Below, piece after piece: positions 22,301 to 33,216 of a stretch of 64,000 nt of DNA; the stretch's first letter is position 1; every line of letters begins with the position of its first letter. The DNA lies in the NCBI GenBank assembly GCA_000469685.2, contig LS997567.1, positions 5,721,374 through 5,785,373 on the forward strand. The letters run 5' to 3'. The position numbers were made by a program, and so were the translations under genes. The DNA is from Haemonchus contortus. Taxonomy: Eukaryota > Nematoda > Chromadorea > Rhabditida > Trichostrongylidae. Under the pieces are notes generated by a model. The model searched no databases. It was not told the DNA's origin and worked only from the letters and a program-made list of their open reading frames with translations.

Positions 22301-25071
22301 CGCCGTACGTACGAAAACACTGGGTTAGGCGGAAAAGCTAAAATATCTCGGCCGAGGGTTTAACTTCGGGGCGAGTTCTTTTTGACACAGGAAGATCTCA
22401 AACTTCACCATTCATCTTCCTGTATCATCTGTTTATACTTATTCCAGTGAGAACAATACGAAAACGTGAAGTGTCGGAGGGAGCAGAATCAACGGCGAAT
22501 GGCAGCACGATTGCTACTGAAGCTGAAACTCATGCAGGACACGAACACGAGCGTATAAATGGTGTTTTGTATGAAACTTTCCGTCCCATAGCCTTCACCT
22601 CTCATGTAGCAAGAGGTGGTGCCATGGAGGTAGCTACACTTTCGCCACAAGCCTTTATTTCTGAGGTTGCTTATCCGGAAGCGCTGAAGGTATGTCGGAA
22701 AATTACTGAACGTATTACCGTATTTTTATGTGCTTTGCAAAATAGCCTTTGACCTTCTGTACCTTTTATTGGTGCAGTTTTTCGGGTTAACAAAGTTTAA
22801 AGATGATAAATTTGTAAGGTTACCCGCTAAAAACAGTACCAATCTTACCCGAACCCGTCCTTTGAAGACACAGTTAACGATAAAAGTGGTTTCTGAGATT
22901 TCCCCGTGGGATAATTTCGAGGCTTCCTCGTATACCATATCTGGCGCTATCAAATCGGAAAACGGCCTAGTTAGGGCAAAATAGAGGCCAAACCATTGTA
23001 TTGTATGTGCACTCGGACGAGTTGCACCGGCAACAGAGCAGGCTGCACCATTCACAAGGGCACTCATGTAGGAGGTTCAAACAACTTGTCATGACCTATA
23101 GCGACAGTGAAAGGCAGTTTTGTGCAGCTCTGGTTTGATGTAGTCATCTATTTACGCAATTACAACATCTAAATCTCGTACGAATACCCCTCCATGTTAT
23201 TTACGTCATTGGAATCTCGTCCAACCTTTATTTTCCCTTTTTTTGAGGAGCCATATATTTCACAAAATCGGCTAATTCTCTCCCTTTTTTCACTACCGAA
23301 GAACTATTCCCAACCTATACTTCCGCTTTTTGAATAAAAAGGGCATCTCAAAACTATCGTGATATGTGTCTTCAACTACTTCAATAGAACTCCAGCGCCT
23401 TCTCCATGTTGCGGCCCACTGAAACCTGTTCCTTCTGAAAGTCTCAATTTGTTCAGTTGGAAACGTTGTCACCTCGTGCTTTCATTGCGTCCATTCTATC
23501 ACCAGCAGCATTAATCGCTCGTATCCTCTCACCAACGGCTCTCCGAGCCGAAGTTCTATCGCCAAGGGCTCTACATACATGGGTACTCAGCCCGGAAGCG
23601 CTTGTGAGTATTTTCACTTAGAATTATGGTATGGTTTTTCCGGTTTTATAGAGCTTATTGAAAACTATCTCAGATCGCTGAAGTATTAACACCACGATTT
23701 CTCGATCCTCGCGTCTTATCTCCAGAAGCATTAGTTATTGACGTCCTTAGTCCAGGTATGAAAGGGAATGTTCAGAGAAAGCGATTCAGAAAGTTCACTT
23801 AATAGCTGAAATCGTGATTTCAGGCTTCCTGTCACCACACGTACTTTCTTCTGAGTCAGTAGGTCTCATCATTTTGAGCCCCAACATACTGTCACCTCGA
23901 GTGGCAAGTCCGGAGAAACTTATGGTTGAGGTGAGCATACTGAGTCTTAGTAAATCAGACTGCTAGTGAGAGATAAGACTTAATCAATATTTTCTATCAA
24001 TAACCATTCTACGCTATACGGGCACTACAATAGTTAGTTCTAGCACATTTCATGGTTATTTCAGACAGTCGTGGATATAATTTTTTTATAAGAATTTTTT
24101 GGGAACACTTGGCCATTTTGGGTCAACTCTGCAAAACGTGTTTAGGTCACTTCTACGGAAGGTTTTCGCGAGAGAATAAAAAGTAAAAGTAGACGAAATA
24201 CCTCAGGGCCAGCCAGAAAATGGCCGATCAGATTCTAGCTTTTATCTGAGCTCTGGCTTCGTCCCCGATTTTGTGGGTGGGACAGAAATTTTGAGTAGGA
24301 AATCAGTCTTGGGTTTTAGGATTGCGGCATACTTTTAAAATTTGTCAAGCCAAACCATGTCTGTGAAGAAAACTGCTAAAGAAGTTTCCTATCCCATAAA
24401 CCGGAGGCAGTGGTCGCGCTGTGGGAGACGGGCGTTAGGAACGGTTTTGGGTAATCGATTTGCCGCACGCGGCTGTCGCGGACCACTCATTCGCCGTTAT
24501 TACGGCTCTAGCGTTCTTCATACAGCTCAATCGACATGCAATCATTATTTCATGCATAATTCTACTATGAGTACTTTTGTTATTGTATTTCTTACCTACT
24601 GCTGCATCCTGCTACATTCCTTCGCGCGCGACGCCCCTCTCGCCGCAACGCGACCATTTCGTTCCTAACGCACCACAACCTCAATAATGCACTCTCCTTA
24701 AAATGTTTTTAACGTTGTGATGTTTGTAATGTAATGTTTTTATTTGGGGTAATTTTATGCTATCCATGAAAAAAGGTTACCTGTTAACGTATTTACAGGT
24801 CCTTTCGCCACATATCCTTGGAGGACCTCATACGCATGAAGAAGCCAGCCATGAAGTTTCTGAAATCGGTTCCAAGAGTGAAACAAGAGAAAGCACTGAA
24901 CAAGAACACCAGGAACATGAAGCCATCCACCATAACCATGGTTCAGTTGATCACATAAGCGAAGCCAATGGAATACCACCATCTCCGTTCCCATTCGGGC
25001 TACGAGCTGCACCAACCCGTACCTGGCCAGATGATAGACCCTTCAGGGATTCAAGGTTGCTATTCAACTAA
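16342..25071 (+). CDS. MLT-10-like moulting-cycle protein (15 exons, 5' end incomplete)
   Basis: MLT-10 proteins are a nematode-specific secreted family acting in the hypodermis at the moult. Exons: 16342-16466, 17242-17703 (or 17743), 17832-17946, 18773-18818, 19018-19123, 19550-19705, 20068-20148, 20861-20958, 21381-21481, 21576-21707, 22448-22689, 23457-23603, 23674-23755, 23824-23930, 24799-25071. Phases agree at every junction except exon 2/3. In order: charged N-terminal part ([20 protein letters not shown]), the core [20 protein letters not shown]...[20 protein letters not shown], a helical region ([18 protein letters not shown]), then tandem peptides of about 10 residues with LSP ([20 protein letters not shown]), ending in a His/Glu-rich tail and LLFN-stop. 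About 756 residues are seen. The GTCTGT donor at 17744 gives the wrong phase for exon 3; the weak GTCAGA at 17704 restores it. No signal peptide was found, so upstream exons are missing. Introns hold three MITEs and a SINE. Confidence 0.85.
16573..16785 (+). mobile_element. tRNA-derived SINE, copy C, in an mlt-10-like intron
   Basis: Starts near GGTGGATGCGGTCAAGTGGC (A-box like) and has GGTCACGGGTTGGAATCCCG (B-box like), followed by the family body GGTTCGGTTAATAGGAACCA. It lies inside the intron 16467-17241, in the same direction as the gene. Confidence 0.65.
18134..18180. repeat. Perfect 12-bp inverted repeat in an intron
   Basis: GATAGTCGACCT (18134-18145) and its exact inverse AGGTCGACTATC (18169-18180), with a 23-nt loop. 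A third, partial copy (GGACCGTATAAGGTCGACC, about 18206-18224) follows. It lies in intron 17947-18772 of the mlt-10-like gene. Function unknown. Confidence 0.7.
19283..19529 (-). mobile_element. MULE-type MITE, copy 2 (247 bp), in an mlt-10-like intron
   Basis: Inverted relative to copy 1, with termini GGGTGTGGAGCAGAAGGAAC and the inverse of GGGAGACGGGCAGTAGGAAC. It is flanked by a near-perfect 9-bp duplication, ATATCGATA (19274-19282) and AAATCGATA (19530-19538). It lies in intron 19124-19549, ending 20 bp before the acceptor of the exon at 19550. Confidence 0.85.
21994..22230 (+). mobile_element. MULE-type MITE, copy 3 (237 bp, diverged subfamily)
   Basis: Termini are GGGAGACGGGCAGTTGAATC and the inverse of GGTGTGGTGCAGTTGAATC. 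The body keeps GATTCGCCGCACGCGGC and CGTATTGCAGTTCTAGCG. No 9-bp flanking duplication is apparent, so it is older or rearranged. It lies in intron 21708-22447 of the mlt-10-like gene. Confidence 0.8.
24423..24680 (+). mobile_element. MULE-type MITE, copy 4 (258 bp, no target duplication)
   Basis: Full length, with GGGAGACGGGCGTTAGGAAC at the left and CGTTCCTAACGCACCACAAC near the right end. The 9-bp flanks TCGCGCTGT and TCAATAATG do not match. It lies in the last intron (23931-24798) of the mlt-10-like gene. Confidence 0.85.
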
Positions 25072-26460
25072 ACAAACTGTACAGAGTTCTCATGAGAGGG
25101 TCCGTGGTGGATGACAAAATCGTCCAATCCTCGACCTAGGGGTTTAATTGTAGAGGTCACTATGTCGATTGGGTTTCTGCAACAGTTTTAGTTGACTGTA
25201 CCGAATAGCCGTAGGTGGCATTGACTTCAGTACTCCCTGCGTTATAACCCATTCCTCGATTTTAAACACACCGGATATCTCACAATGAATTCATAAGAGT
25301 CGACGTTTACGATTAATTCGCGCCGTTGGGTCAGGACGCGCTGTTGGGCAAATTCGATAGCCGATCCAGCCGCGCGAGTAAGTCGCACGACATAGATTTC
25401 GTCGCGTTTCTTTACCCTGTAGAAAATTCTTACTCAATATGTTCATCCATTGCCCCTGTAGGGTATCAGCCCTACTAGTCTCGTCGTAGATAGTGTAGAA
25501 GGGGGAACGGGACATAGTTGGGCCCTCAACCTATTTATCCTTACTTCGAAAGTCCCATCGATTCATAGCCCTCACCACGACCCAGCATGGGATAGTTATT
25601 GAATTCGTGTTTCTACATTCCAGTGCTTTCATGGTGCAATCGCTTCGAATGATACTCCCTAATTACAAGTAGATTTATTCGAAATCGCTTTAAACTTTTC
25701 TTGTATTGGTTCATTTTGAATGTGGTGGTGTGTATCTCAGCGACGTTTATTGATGCTTTATTAATTTCTGATGTATACCAGTCTTTCCAATTGTTTACTG
25801 TGTTGCTTCAGCCATAATCGCCTTTAGCCTACATGTAATTTCCATGACATCTTGTCTTTCCTCCATGACGATGTTTCCCCGTGAACTGCTTTCAAGCATT
25901 TTTACTTTAGCAGAGAATAGAGTTTATCTTCGCAACTGTATTTTTGCTTTTAAGGTAGAATATTTGCTATTTTTTTTCTTTATTAATAGCTATCTTTGCA
26001 ATGAAGATTGCCTAAATTCTTGCTGTTGAAACAGTTTTACATAATGCTTCTACGACGGATGGCGCTCGAATGTGCATTATAGCGCGTTGTAGAACAGTAT
26101 TGGAGACGTGCAGTTGCCTCGTCACCGCGTACGGCGAGCGACAAATTCGCACGCTGGCACATCTTGACCTATCAGGACACACCCAATCAGCGAAACCTTT
26201 CAGCTCTTCCCTTGATAGAAGAACGTCCCTTTGTAGCGAGTGATAGTAGCGAATGATATGTAAGCCTTTGATCCTGTCACAGCTTCTGTTTTACTAGTTT
26301 GATAAGGGTCAGTTCACGAAAGTCTACAACGTGATAAAGCTAGTGCCAAGTGGTGCTGTTCATGTAGTCCATGTACTACTTATCACCTGGCCCACTTTGA
26401 TTATAACTACGATTTTATTTCAACTGCTTTCATGAGCGATTATTTCCAGTATTTGTATGC
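25072..26460. other. Spacer after the mlt-10-like gene
   Basis: I see no further exon, no gene on either strand, and no clear AATAAA close to the stop at 25071. Confidence 0.3.
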
Positions 26461-26976
26461 AGGCGGAAGTGTTGCAGTGGCAAGTGGCACACTATTCAAG
26501 ATCCGAAGATCGAATCCCTTGATCACCGATACTCGCCAAGGTCATCCGACACCTTTCATCTATCCGGGGCCGGTTAATCGGTAGCTGAGTCGTCTAGGCA
26601 GACAAGGGAAGTGGCTGGGTGTGGTGCGTTAGGAACGAAATGGTCGCGTCGCGGTAAGAGTGGCGTCGCGCGCGAAAGAATATAGCAGGATGCAGCAGTA
26701 GGTACGAAATACAAGAACAAAAGTACTAATAGTAGAATTATGCACAAAATAATGATGGCATATCGATTGAGCTGTATGAAGAACGCTAGAGCTGTAATAA
26801 CGGCGAATGAGTGGTCCGCGACAGCCGCATGCGGCGAATCGATTACCTAAAATCGTTCCTAACGCCCGTCTCCCGAAGTGGCTTACACATTGGCTGCTCA
26901 CCGAAACTCATTGTATAGGCCACGTACGCATTCACAACGCTGCTATGAGTTTGAATAGAAGCCATAGGCGGTGCGT
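26461..26976 (+). mobile_element. tRNA-derived SINE, copy D, split by a MITE
   Basis: The head, with GTTGCAGTGGCAAGTGGCAC and a weak B box, runs 26461-26616. The body resumes at 26884 (TTACACATTGGCTGCTCACC... TATAGGCCACGTACGCATTC) and matches the corresponding part of copy A on its - strand. The interruption is exactly MITE copy 5 plus one copy of its 9-bp duplication. Confidence 0.7.
26617..26874 (-). mobile_element. MULE-type MITE, copy 5 (258 bp)
   Basis: Begins GGGTGTGGTGCGTTAGGAAC and ends with the inverse of GGGAGACGGGCGTTAGGAAC. It is flanked by a perfect 9-bp duplication GAAGTGGCT (26608-26616 and 26875-26883). It is inserted in SINE copy D. Confidence 0.92.
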
Positions 26977-27795
26977 ATTCCGAAAACGGATTGAGTAAAG
27001 TCATAGACTGAATACTTCGTCCCTTTTCGTGTGGGCAAGGGTGGGCCAGTGCCGAATAGCCACTAACACATTTTGGTCGGTGAATCTATCTCGGCATATT
27101 ACCTTTTAGGATAATCATCAGTCCGAAAATGACAGTTGGTCCAGACTTTTCATAGAGGATAAAAGCACTGGGATGTTCATGGACTGACCTCTGAAAATCG
27201 TCGTTAAGATGAATGACTCATACAAAGGCCACTGAGGTAATAAAAGGAATTCAGATGCATGAGCCATCCCTAGATGAAGTTAGTCATTAACAGTAAAAAT
27301 AAAGTTTTATCTACTTCAAGTGACTAAATTGTGATAACAAACTGGTTCGTACTAGAATGCAAATGTTGTTGCGAAATGACTGGAATGTTGGTATTGATAT
27401 GATGGTGAGTTGGCACTGACTAAGGAGCTCTGTCATCGTGTCCCACTCACTTTTTCCGCTCACGTTTCTTCCCCGTTTCACTTGCAAGCTACGAGCTTCA
27501 CCACTAGACACCCATTGGTGAAGGCAGAGTCAGACGAACGGAGTAAAGGAGGGAGTGTCATTGACGCAGAGGTCGTAAACATTTTGCCATTGGCACACTC
27601 TCTCGCTGAAGGTCGGTCGGCATAGTTGTGTGTTGTTCCAGTTGGATTTGTGGCAAACTAGTTTCCCTTTGATCAAATTGTCCTTATATTGTCATTACTG
27701 CCTTTCACGCAATCTGTCTCACATCAGTTTTTTCCTGTTCTTCTAAATTGAAGCGGGAATTTCAAATAATTTTCTAATTTGAAGGTGATTTCAGA
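26977..27795. other. Spacer upstream of the DHHC gene
   Basis: No supported gene. It should contain the promoter of the gene starting at 27796. A TTTCAG at 27789-27794 directly precedes AATG. Confidence 0.35.
27786..27795 (+). promoter_or_regulatory. Probable SL trans-splice acceptor of the DHHC gene
   Basis: GTGATTTCAG ends at 27794, one base before the ATG at 27796. Such a minimal leader is characteristic of nematode trans-spliced messages. Confidence 0.55.
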
Positions 27796-30700
27796 ATGGA
27801 TCCTGATGAGTTTAACGATATTCAGTCACGATTGTACAAATTGATTCCGAAGCAGACCCAAGACATTGTAAGTTACCAGTCAACGATCAAACGTCAATCA
27901 TCATGTTTACAACACTTCTGTGGTCTTTGAGTTTTTCGCTACGGGTGTGGCCTTGTGGTAAAGCGGTTAGAAGTAAACAGAAACGGAGTCACGCTTATTG
28001 CCAATGTGCAGATTGCTGGCTTGCTGAATAGAAACATTGAAACGATTGAAAGGGATTATGTGCCATACATTTACTACGGACTCCCTGAAGAAAGCATGCT
28101 CGACAAGAGTGTTCTACTAGTATCAACAAAATTTTCTCAAAAATAAGATCCTTTTAGTTTTCACGGTAAGGAATTGATAGCGTGAAACATAAATTTTGAT
28201 ATTACAATGCGGGCGACTGCATAGAAGATGCATCCCTGCGTAACGGACGCGAAAAACCACCGTGAACCTTTTAGGCGTGGATTTTATTGCGTTGTGTGAG
28301 AGTTGAAGTCGCTTTTATACATTTTACGTTATAGTCCGTAAAGATAAAATAACGAATGGTAATTTTCTCTTTTGCTCAGCCATTTAGAAACTTTCCCGGA
28401 ATTTGAGTCATTTCTAGAGACTCCCCATTACATTTAGATTGCTGCTTTGTACTCAAAACACTATCGATTCTTGGGTAAACTAGTTTAAGTTTACTAGCAT
28501 GATCTGAGTCGCTCTTCCAATCTGTTTTTATAAAAAAAAAGTGAAAATTGGGAGGTTCACCTATGTGGGAGCAAACTTAAAAGCTCGAATTTGGTAGTGA
28601 GGACGCTTCTTTTTTCAAAGCAGTTTGCAATATGAAGTGAAGCGGAAAGGTGCCATTAAAAGCATTATGGAAATTGGATTTGATGTTTTGTTATTTATTA
28701 CTTTACTCATTTTTATATTTAGGTTGCCACAGCGATTTTTCTAGTCGTTTTGCCTGTTGGTTTTCTTATAAATATCTTCTGCATAATGCCGTTTTGGTAT
28801 CCGGCCTTCGGAGAAGGTAAGCTACTTAACTTCAGTATCATTTATTTTACTTATTTCTATAGTTTTTCTTTAATTTTCAACATTATGATTTAGCATGGGT
28901 GATTCGAGTGTCCTGTTTTCTTGTTTTGGCATTCAACGTATACATGAACTGGTACAAAATGGTGACAGTAGGTCCGAGTGGATTAAACCCAGAACTTCCT
29001 AATGTTGTTAAAGCAGGTTTCAGGTAAGAGTTAGCTGTCCAACACATTTTCAGTGTCATTTGAGTGTAAGAAGGTGTTCAGGTACTGTCATTCCTGTCAT
29101 ACCAATGCTCCTCCCCGCGCCTACCATTGTCCAGGTGATTGTTTGAACTCGATTTCGCTCTTATTTAAATTAAAATTTTTCCTTCTCTAAGTAGGTAGTA
29201 CTTCTTCTCTTTTACCAAGTAGTAATTTGTTATACATATGAACTTTAACTCCAATTATCTCTGGAAGCGCTCGACTGTACGGCTACTGCTCTTTGTGCTT
29301 TTCGACTGAAAAGCAGTACTCGAGCTTAGCTCCCGTGGCAGTCGATCCGAGACTTTTTGGGCGATACTTCCCATCAGCAAGGGAGTGGGTAGATTAAACT
29401 GTTTTTAATTGAGTACTCTTTGAGTATTTGTAGTACAATTTGAAAGCCCTGACTTATAATCAGGTACACACCCTTGGAACATCTAGAAATGAGCCACCAT
29501 CTTTACCTTTTGAGCTCGTGAGCAAAAGAGAAATCCATTCAGATATCTATCTTTCAAATGCTTTTTGAGACTTTTACTGGTAACTGAATTGAGTGACTAG
29601 GGCTGTTCATTTTTCAGTGTGCGACAAGTGTTGCTTCCGTCGTGACCACCACAGCTCCTTTGGTGCCGTCTGCGTTGGGCATTTCAATCAAAGGTGAGTT
29701 TTTTTATTAAAAATCAACTAAATTTTTAACGCTACCGGATAAAGTTTTGCTTTTTTGGTTTACGGTTATATTATTCGTTGAGATTTTCTGTTTCATAGGG
29801 AAGACACTCTCTCACTAACACGAGATACTAAAGTTTCACAATTTCTTCCCATTTCTTATTTTTCCTTCTTTTACTTTTTTTTGAATTGCGTTGCCAGCTT
29901 TACAACGTTGCCTTAGCCTCGAATGCTTTCTCATAAGTGGTGTATCAATGAAAGTCTAGTCTGCAACCCACTCCTGCAGTTTTTGTGGTGTTGTAAAGTG
30001 TAGAGGGATATCGATTGCTCCTAATTTTAGCCCTTCGAAGTCGCGTTTATACTGGAAAACAGGATTAAGCGTTGCACTCTCACTCACCAGAAACGTGTCT
30101 CTAGCGTGTACCACCAATACTTACTGCTGAGTATGAGTAAGGGTACGCCGTTGAGGTAGCGTTGTCGGGAATGCTTGAAGGACGAGCTCGGCCAGACACG
30201 TCTAAGCTTTCCCCACTTTCCAAGTAGCTGACCGAGGGTTCTCACTCGACAAACCAAGCTTCGGCAAGGGAATCGCCTTGGCCTATCCTGTCTCCAAATA
30301 TCTTTATTGCGGTCTACTGTCACATGCTGCCGCTCGTGCTATCGATGTTATACTCTCCCTTTTCACCGTATAACCTTCATGCTCTTGCTAGCCCTGCACT
30401 TATTTGATTTTTTTCCTTCTTGGTTTTCTGGGTACAATTTCTTTTGGATAAACAAAGTAGTGGTAAATAAAAATTTCTGGTGATAATGATAAAATTTTTT
30501 TTGATCTTGTGTTTTTGTTTTCAGGTATTTTGTGGCCGCAATCGTGAACCTTCTCGTACTTTGTATACCACTATTCAGGTAAGTTGCATGAAATATTTGC
30601 TTGAAGTAGCTCCTAGGTACTTGATTTTTGTTTTTAAGTTATACCTGGGACTTCACGTGGAGTCGTATCGATGGCGGGTTTTCGCTGTCGCGTTCGTGGC

Positions 30701-31352
30701 ATATTTTCCTTCCACATATAGCTCTAATGGCGAGGTGAGTTCCAGATTAGCACGGTAACAAAGTTTTTTGTGATTCCGAGCCTATTTTGTTACTGTTCAG
30801 AAGGTTCACTTAGTTATTTTGTAAATTGTAGCCGGATAGTTTAGGCGAATACTAGTGAGTAGCGGCCTTTTGCAGCATTTTTATAGAGGCTTCCAGAAAA
30901 TAGTGGAAGAAATCTCAATTCATGTGCAATTTTTGACAGATACTTTCCTTACAGCCTAAGCATACTTCATACCCAATCATTTCAGAGTAATTTCTCTCTA
31001 CCAGTTCTGCTGTATTGTATTCTGTGCCTCCACGTTTACAGTACTTCTGTTTGTGACATATCTAGTCAGTGCGCAAGCGTTCTGTATTTGGAACGGGCAA
31101 ACACGAATGGAGTATTTACTGGTAAGTACTGGAATGAATCGAGTATTGTTACATTCAGTTTTTTTTAAATGACGTTTTTCTCAGGATGTGCATGCATACC
31201 AACTTGGTCTCTTGGATAATATCCGTCAATGCCTTGGTACACGATGGCCGTTAATTTTTATTTCGCCTTTTATTCCAAGCCATTTACCATCAGATGGTTT
31301 GTCATTTGTGACACGAGATATTAAGGAATTTAGTGATCCAAAAAACTTGTAA
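27796..31352 (+). CDS. ZDHHC24-like palmitoyltransferase with DHHS active site (292 aa)
   Basis: DHHC enzymes are four-helix membrane proteins that S-palmitoylate other proteins through the DHHC cysteine. Nine exons with GT-AG introns and consistent phases: 27796-27867, 28723-28816, 28894-29023, 29082-29134, 29618-29693, 30525-30578, 30639-30734, 30986-31121, 31185-31352; 879 nt. Helices: VATAIFLVVLPVGFLINIFC, VSCFLVLAFNVYMNWY, YFVAAIVNLLVLCIPLF and QFCCIVFCASTFTVLLFVTY. The zinc-binding Cys-rich domain (YCHSCHTNAPPRAYHCPVC, then DKCC) lies between helices 2 and 3 and ends RDHHSSFGAVCVGHFNQRYF. The C-terminal LGTRWPLIFISPFIPSHLPS and DGLSFVTRD match the ZDHHC24 tail (GPRWALVW..PF....PGDG). 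The catalytic Cys is Ser129 (AGC, 29653-29655), while zinc-binding and flanking residues are kept. Palmitoyl transfer is therefore expected to be lost or altered; a scaffold role is inference. The open frame through all nine exons argues against a pseudogene. Confidence 0.92.
27955..27992 (+). repeat. tRNA-like (SINE head) fragment in DHHC intron 1
   Basis: GGCCTTGTGGTAAAGCGG near 27952-27969 resembles a Pol III A box of tRNA type, without a B box downstream. Probably a truncated SINE. Confidence 0.3.
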
Positions 31353-31475
31353 TTATTCACAGAGTTCTTTCCATAATCACAAATAAGTCAGTTTGTGTGA
31401 TCTCTTCTGCAAGATGATTTTGTTACTTAATGCTTGTATGATGCTGTTCTGTACATAACATTTTTCGAGAATGAG

Positions 31476-31481
31476 AATAAA
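31476..31481 (+). terminator. Polyadenylation signal AATAAA of the DHHC gene
   Basis: AATAAA lies 124 bases after the stop at 31352, in AT-rich sequence. It is the likely 3' end of the main transcript. Confidence 0.6.
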
Positions 31482-31559
31482 GAGTAGTAGTATATGTCAG
31501 CTGCGTACTTTTTACACTTTTTCTGTCTTATGGCTTACTAGGCTTACTTATGTCTACAG

Positions 31560-31706
31560 GTAGCTGCCCGCGAGGGCTCACCAACATCCACTACACCCTC
31601 AACAACCCTCCCATGTCCTCATCCAATGCCTTATTTCGATACGTCGCCTATGTGGGAAGTGTTTGGAGGCAATCTCATGCGTCTGGGATGGGTTCTTTGT
31701 AGGTGA
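31560..31706 (+). CDS. Candidate orphan or alternative last exon
   Basis: After TATGTCTACAG (acceptor at 31559) there is a 48-codon frame with coding character (VAAREGSPTSTTPS, CPHPMPYFDTSPMWEVFG, NLMRLGWVLCR) ending in TGA at 31704. It starts in phase 0, the phase in which the DHHC exon ending at 31121 leaves off, so it could replace the exon at 31185 as an alternative 3' end. YFDTSPMWEVFGGNL vaguely recalls the segment after helix 4 in DHHC proteins, but I cannot assign it. It lies past the AATAAA at 31476, so use would need read-through. It could also be an exon of a separate, otherwise lost gene. Confidence 0.35.
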   Translation, partial: VAAREGSPTSTTPSTTLPCPHPMPYFDTSPMWEVFGGNLMRLGWVLCR

Positions 31707-33207
31707 TGGTACGGAAGAGCAGGCTGCTACCGTCAGTAGCCATGAATAGTAGCGTGAATTAATGCTCAGAGGTGCTTACTTTAAACGTCCGGAAAATGTA
31801 AAACTTGGCCCATGGCTCCGCTGCAAACAGTGCTTCCGTACTAACAGGAACGTTAGAAAGACGTTCGTAAAACTGCATTTTTCATGGCGATTATACAGAT
31901 CAAATAAGTGGGCGGGACACCTGGTGCAGGTCTCCTTTAAGTTGACAATTGTCTCGACGGAACCATTTCTCTGGGCATTGTACACTACCGTACGGGGATT
32001 TCGGCTCATATAAACTGTTGCTTTTGTAATTAACTGGGAGAATTTTGCGGCATTCCATAATGCTCAAACGTTTTGCAGCCCGTACTGATTAAGAATTTGT
32101 TGCAGAACTGTAGAGCTTCATTTAAAACAGTAAGGATGGATGTAATGCGTCCCTCCTTCACAAAGCCCATCCCTTGCACAAATCAGCTTGTGAATTCGCT
32201 ACCCAAACGATCCTTCCGCTGTACTGCTGAAGTATCAAAGACTATCAATTGCTACTTCAGAAGAAGCTGTTTTAATCCTAGCTACATCGTATTTTACCAC
32301 CTTTTGTTCTGAAGACTGTTAACTTTTCCTATCTATGATGTCAGAAATATCAGAATATCTACTACGCTGAAGCGCTGAACCCACTAAAACAAATCAATTC
32401 ATGCATTGAAGAAAAGTAACCTACATCCCATTTCCTGAATGATCACTGCTGACATTTTTAACCGCATGAAGCTACCGCGCTCCAGTGCGAAAGTCACTTC
32501 ACTGGTCTCGATTACTTTGTAGAGCATGAACTTTGTTGAATTTACAAATATTTTCGGCACAGAGATGCAGATGCTACCTCTTGATCCAATTTATTCTCCA
32601 ATCGAATCTCATAAAACTATAAATTAATTTCTTCAAATAATCGCCGTGCGTTGTGGTGCGTACTGTATGGACAGGAGGGTTGTGCATTATTGCGTCACTA
32701 ATAACCATTTTTCAAATTCTCTCTTTGCTTCGTAAAGCTACTTCATATAAACAAAATGTGGTTTGCTTTTTCATTCTTAATTGCCTCCACATCGATACAC
32801 TAGGTTATACGCCCAAAATACACCTTCTTGGATGGAAGTGTGGTTAAAGGTGGCCACATTTCTGTGCTCGTGTTCTGGTGCTGATTCCTGGAGTCGGAGA
32901 GGATACGGTCACGACTTTGTGTACCTGTAGTGAAGCTTAGAAAAGCTTAGAATACGAGAAAGAACGCGAAATCGCTTTTTTTCGTGTTTTTTTGATCAAT
33001 TAGGGTGGGCATTGTACGTAAAGGGCTTCGGAGAGTTACTCTTCGCTACCAACTTGCACTTTGACGGTACACTCGGAAAGATCATAAACTTATTGATTAA
33101 CGAGTTGCGACGTCAGATAACTAGTAAAAGGACACTGAAGCTCTGCTTTGACCCTTTTCGAGACCATCTCCCACGCGCCTTAAAGGTCGCGACGGATGTC
33201 ATTACTG
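31707..33207. other. Spacer without a recognised gene
   Basis: Frames of up to 83 codons on both strands (for example 31762-32013, +) resemble nothing I know and have no splice partners. Confidence 0.3.
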
Positions 33208-33216
33208 GGTCTCACC

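Noticed and set aside
29653..29655. Calling the DHHC gene a pseudogene because of the Ser codon
   Set aside because: All nine exons stay open and in phase with consensus splice sites and an AATAAA, so only the active site is altered.
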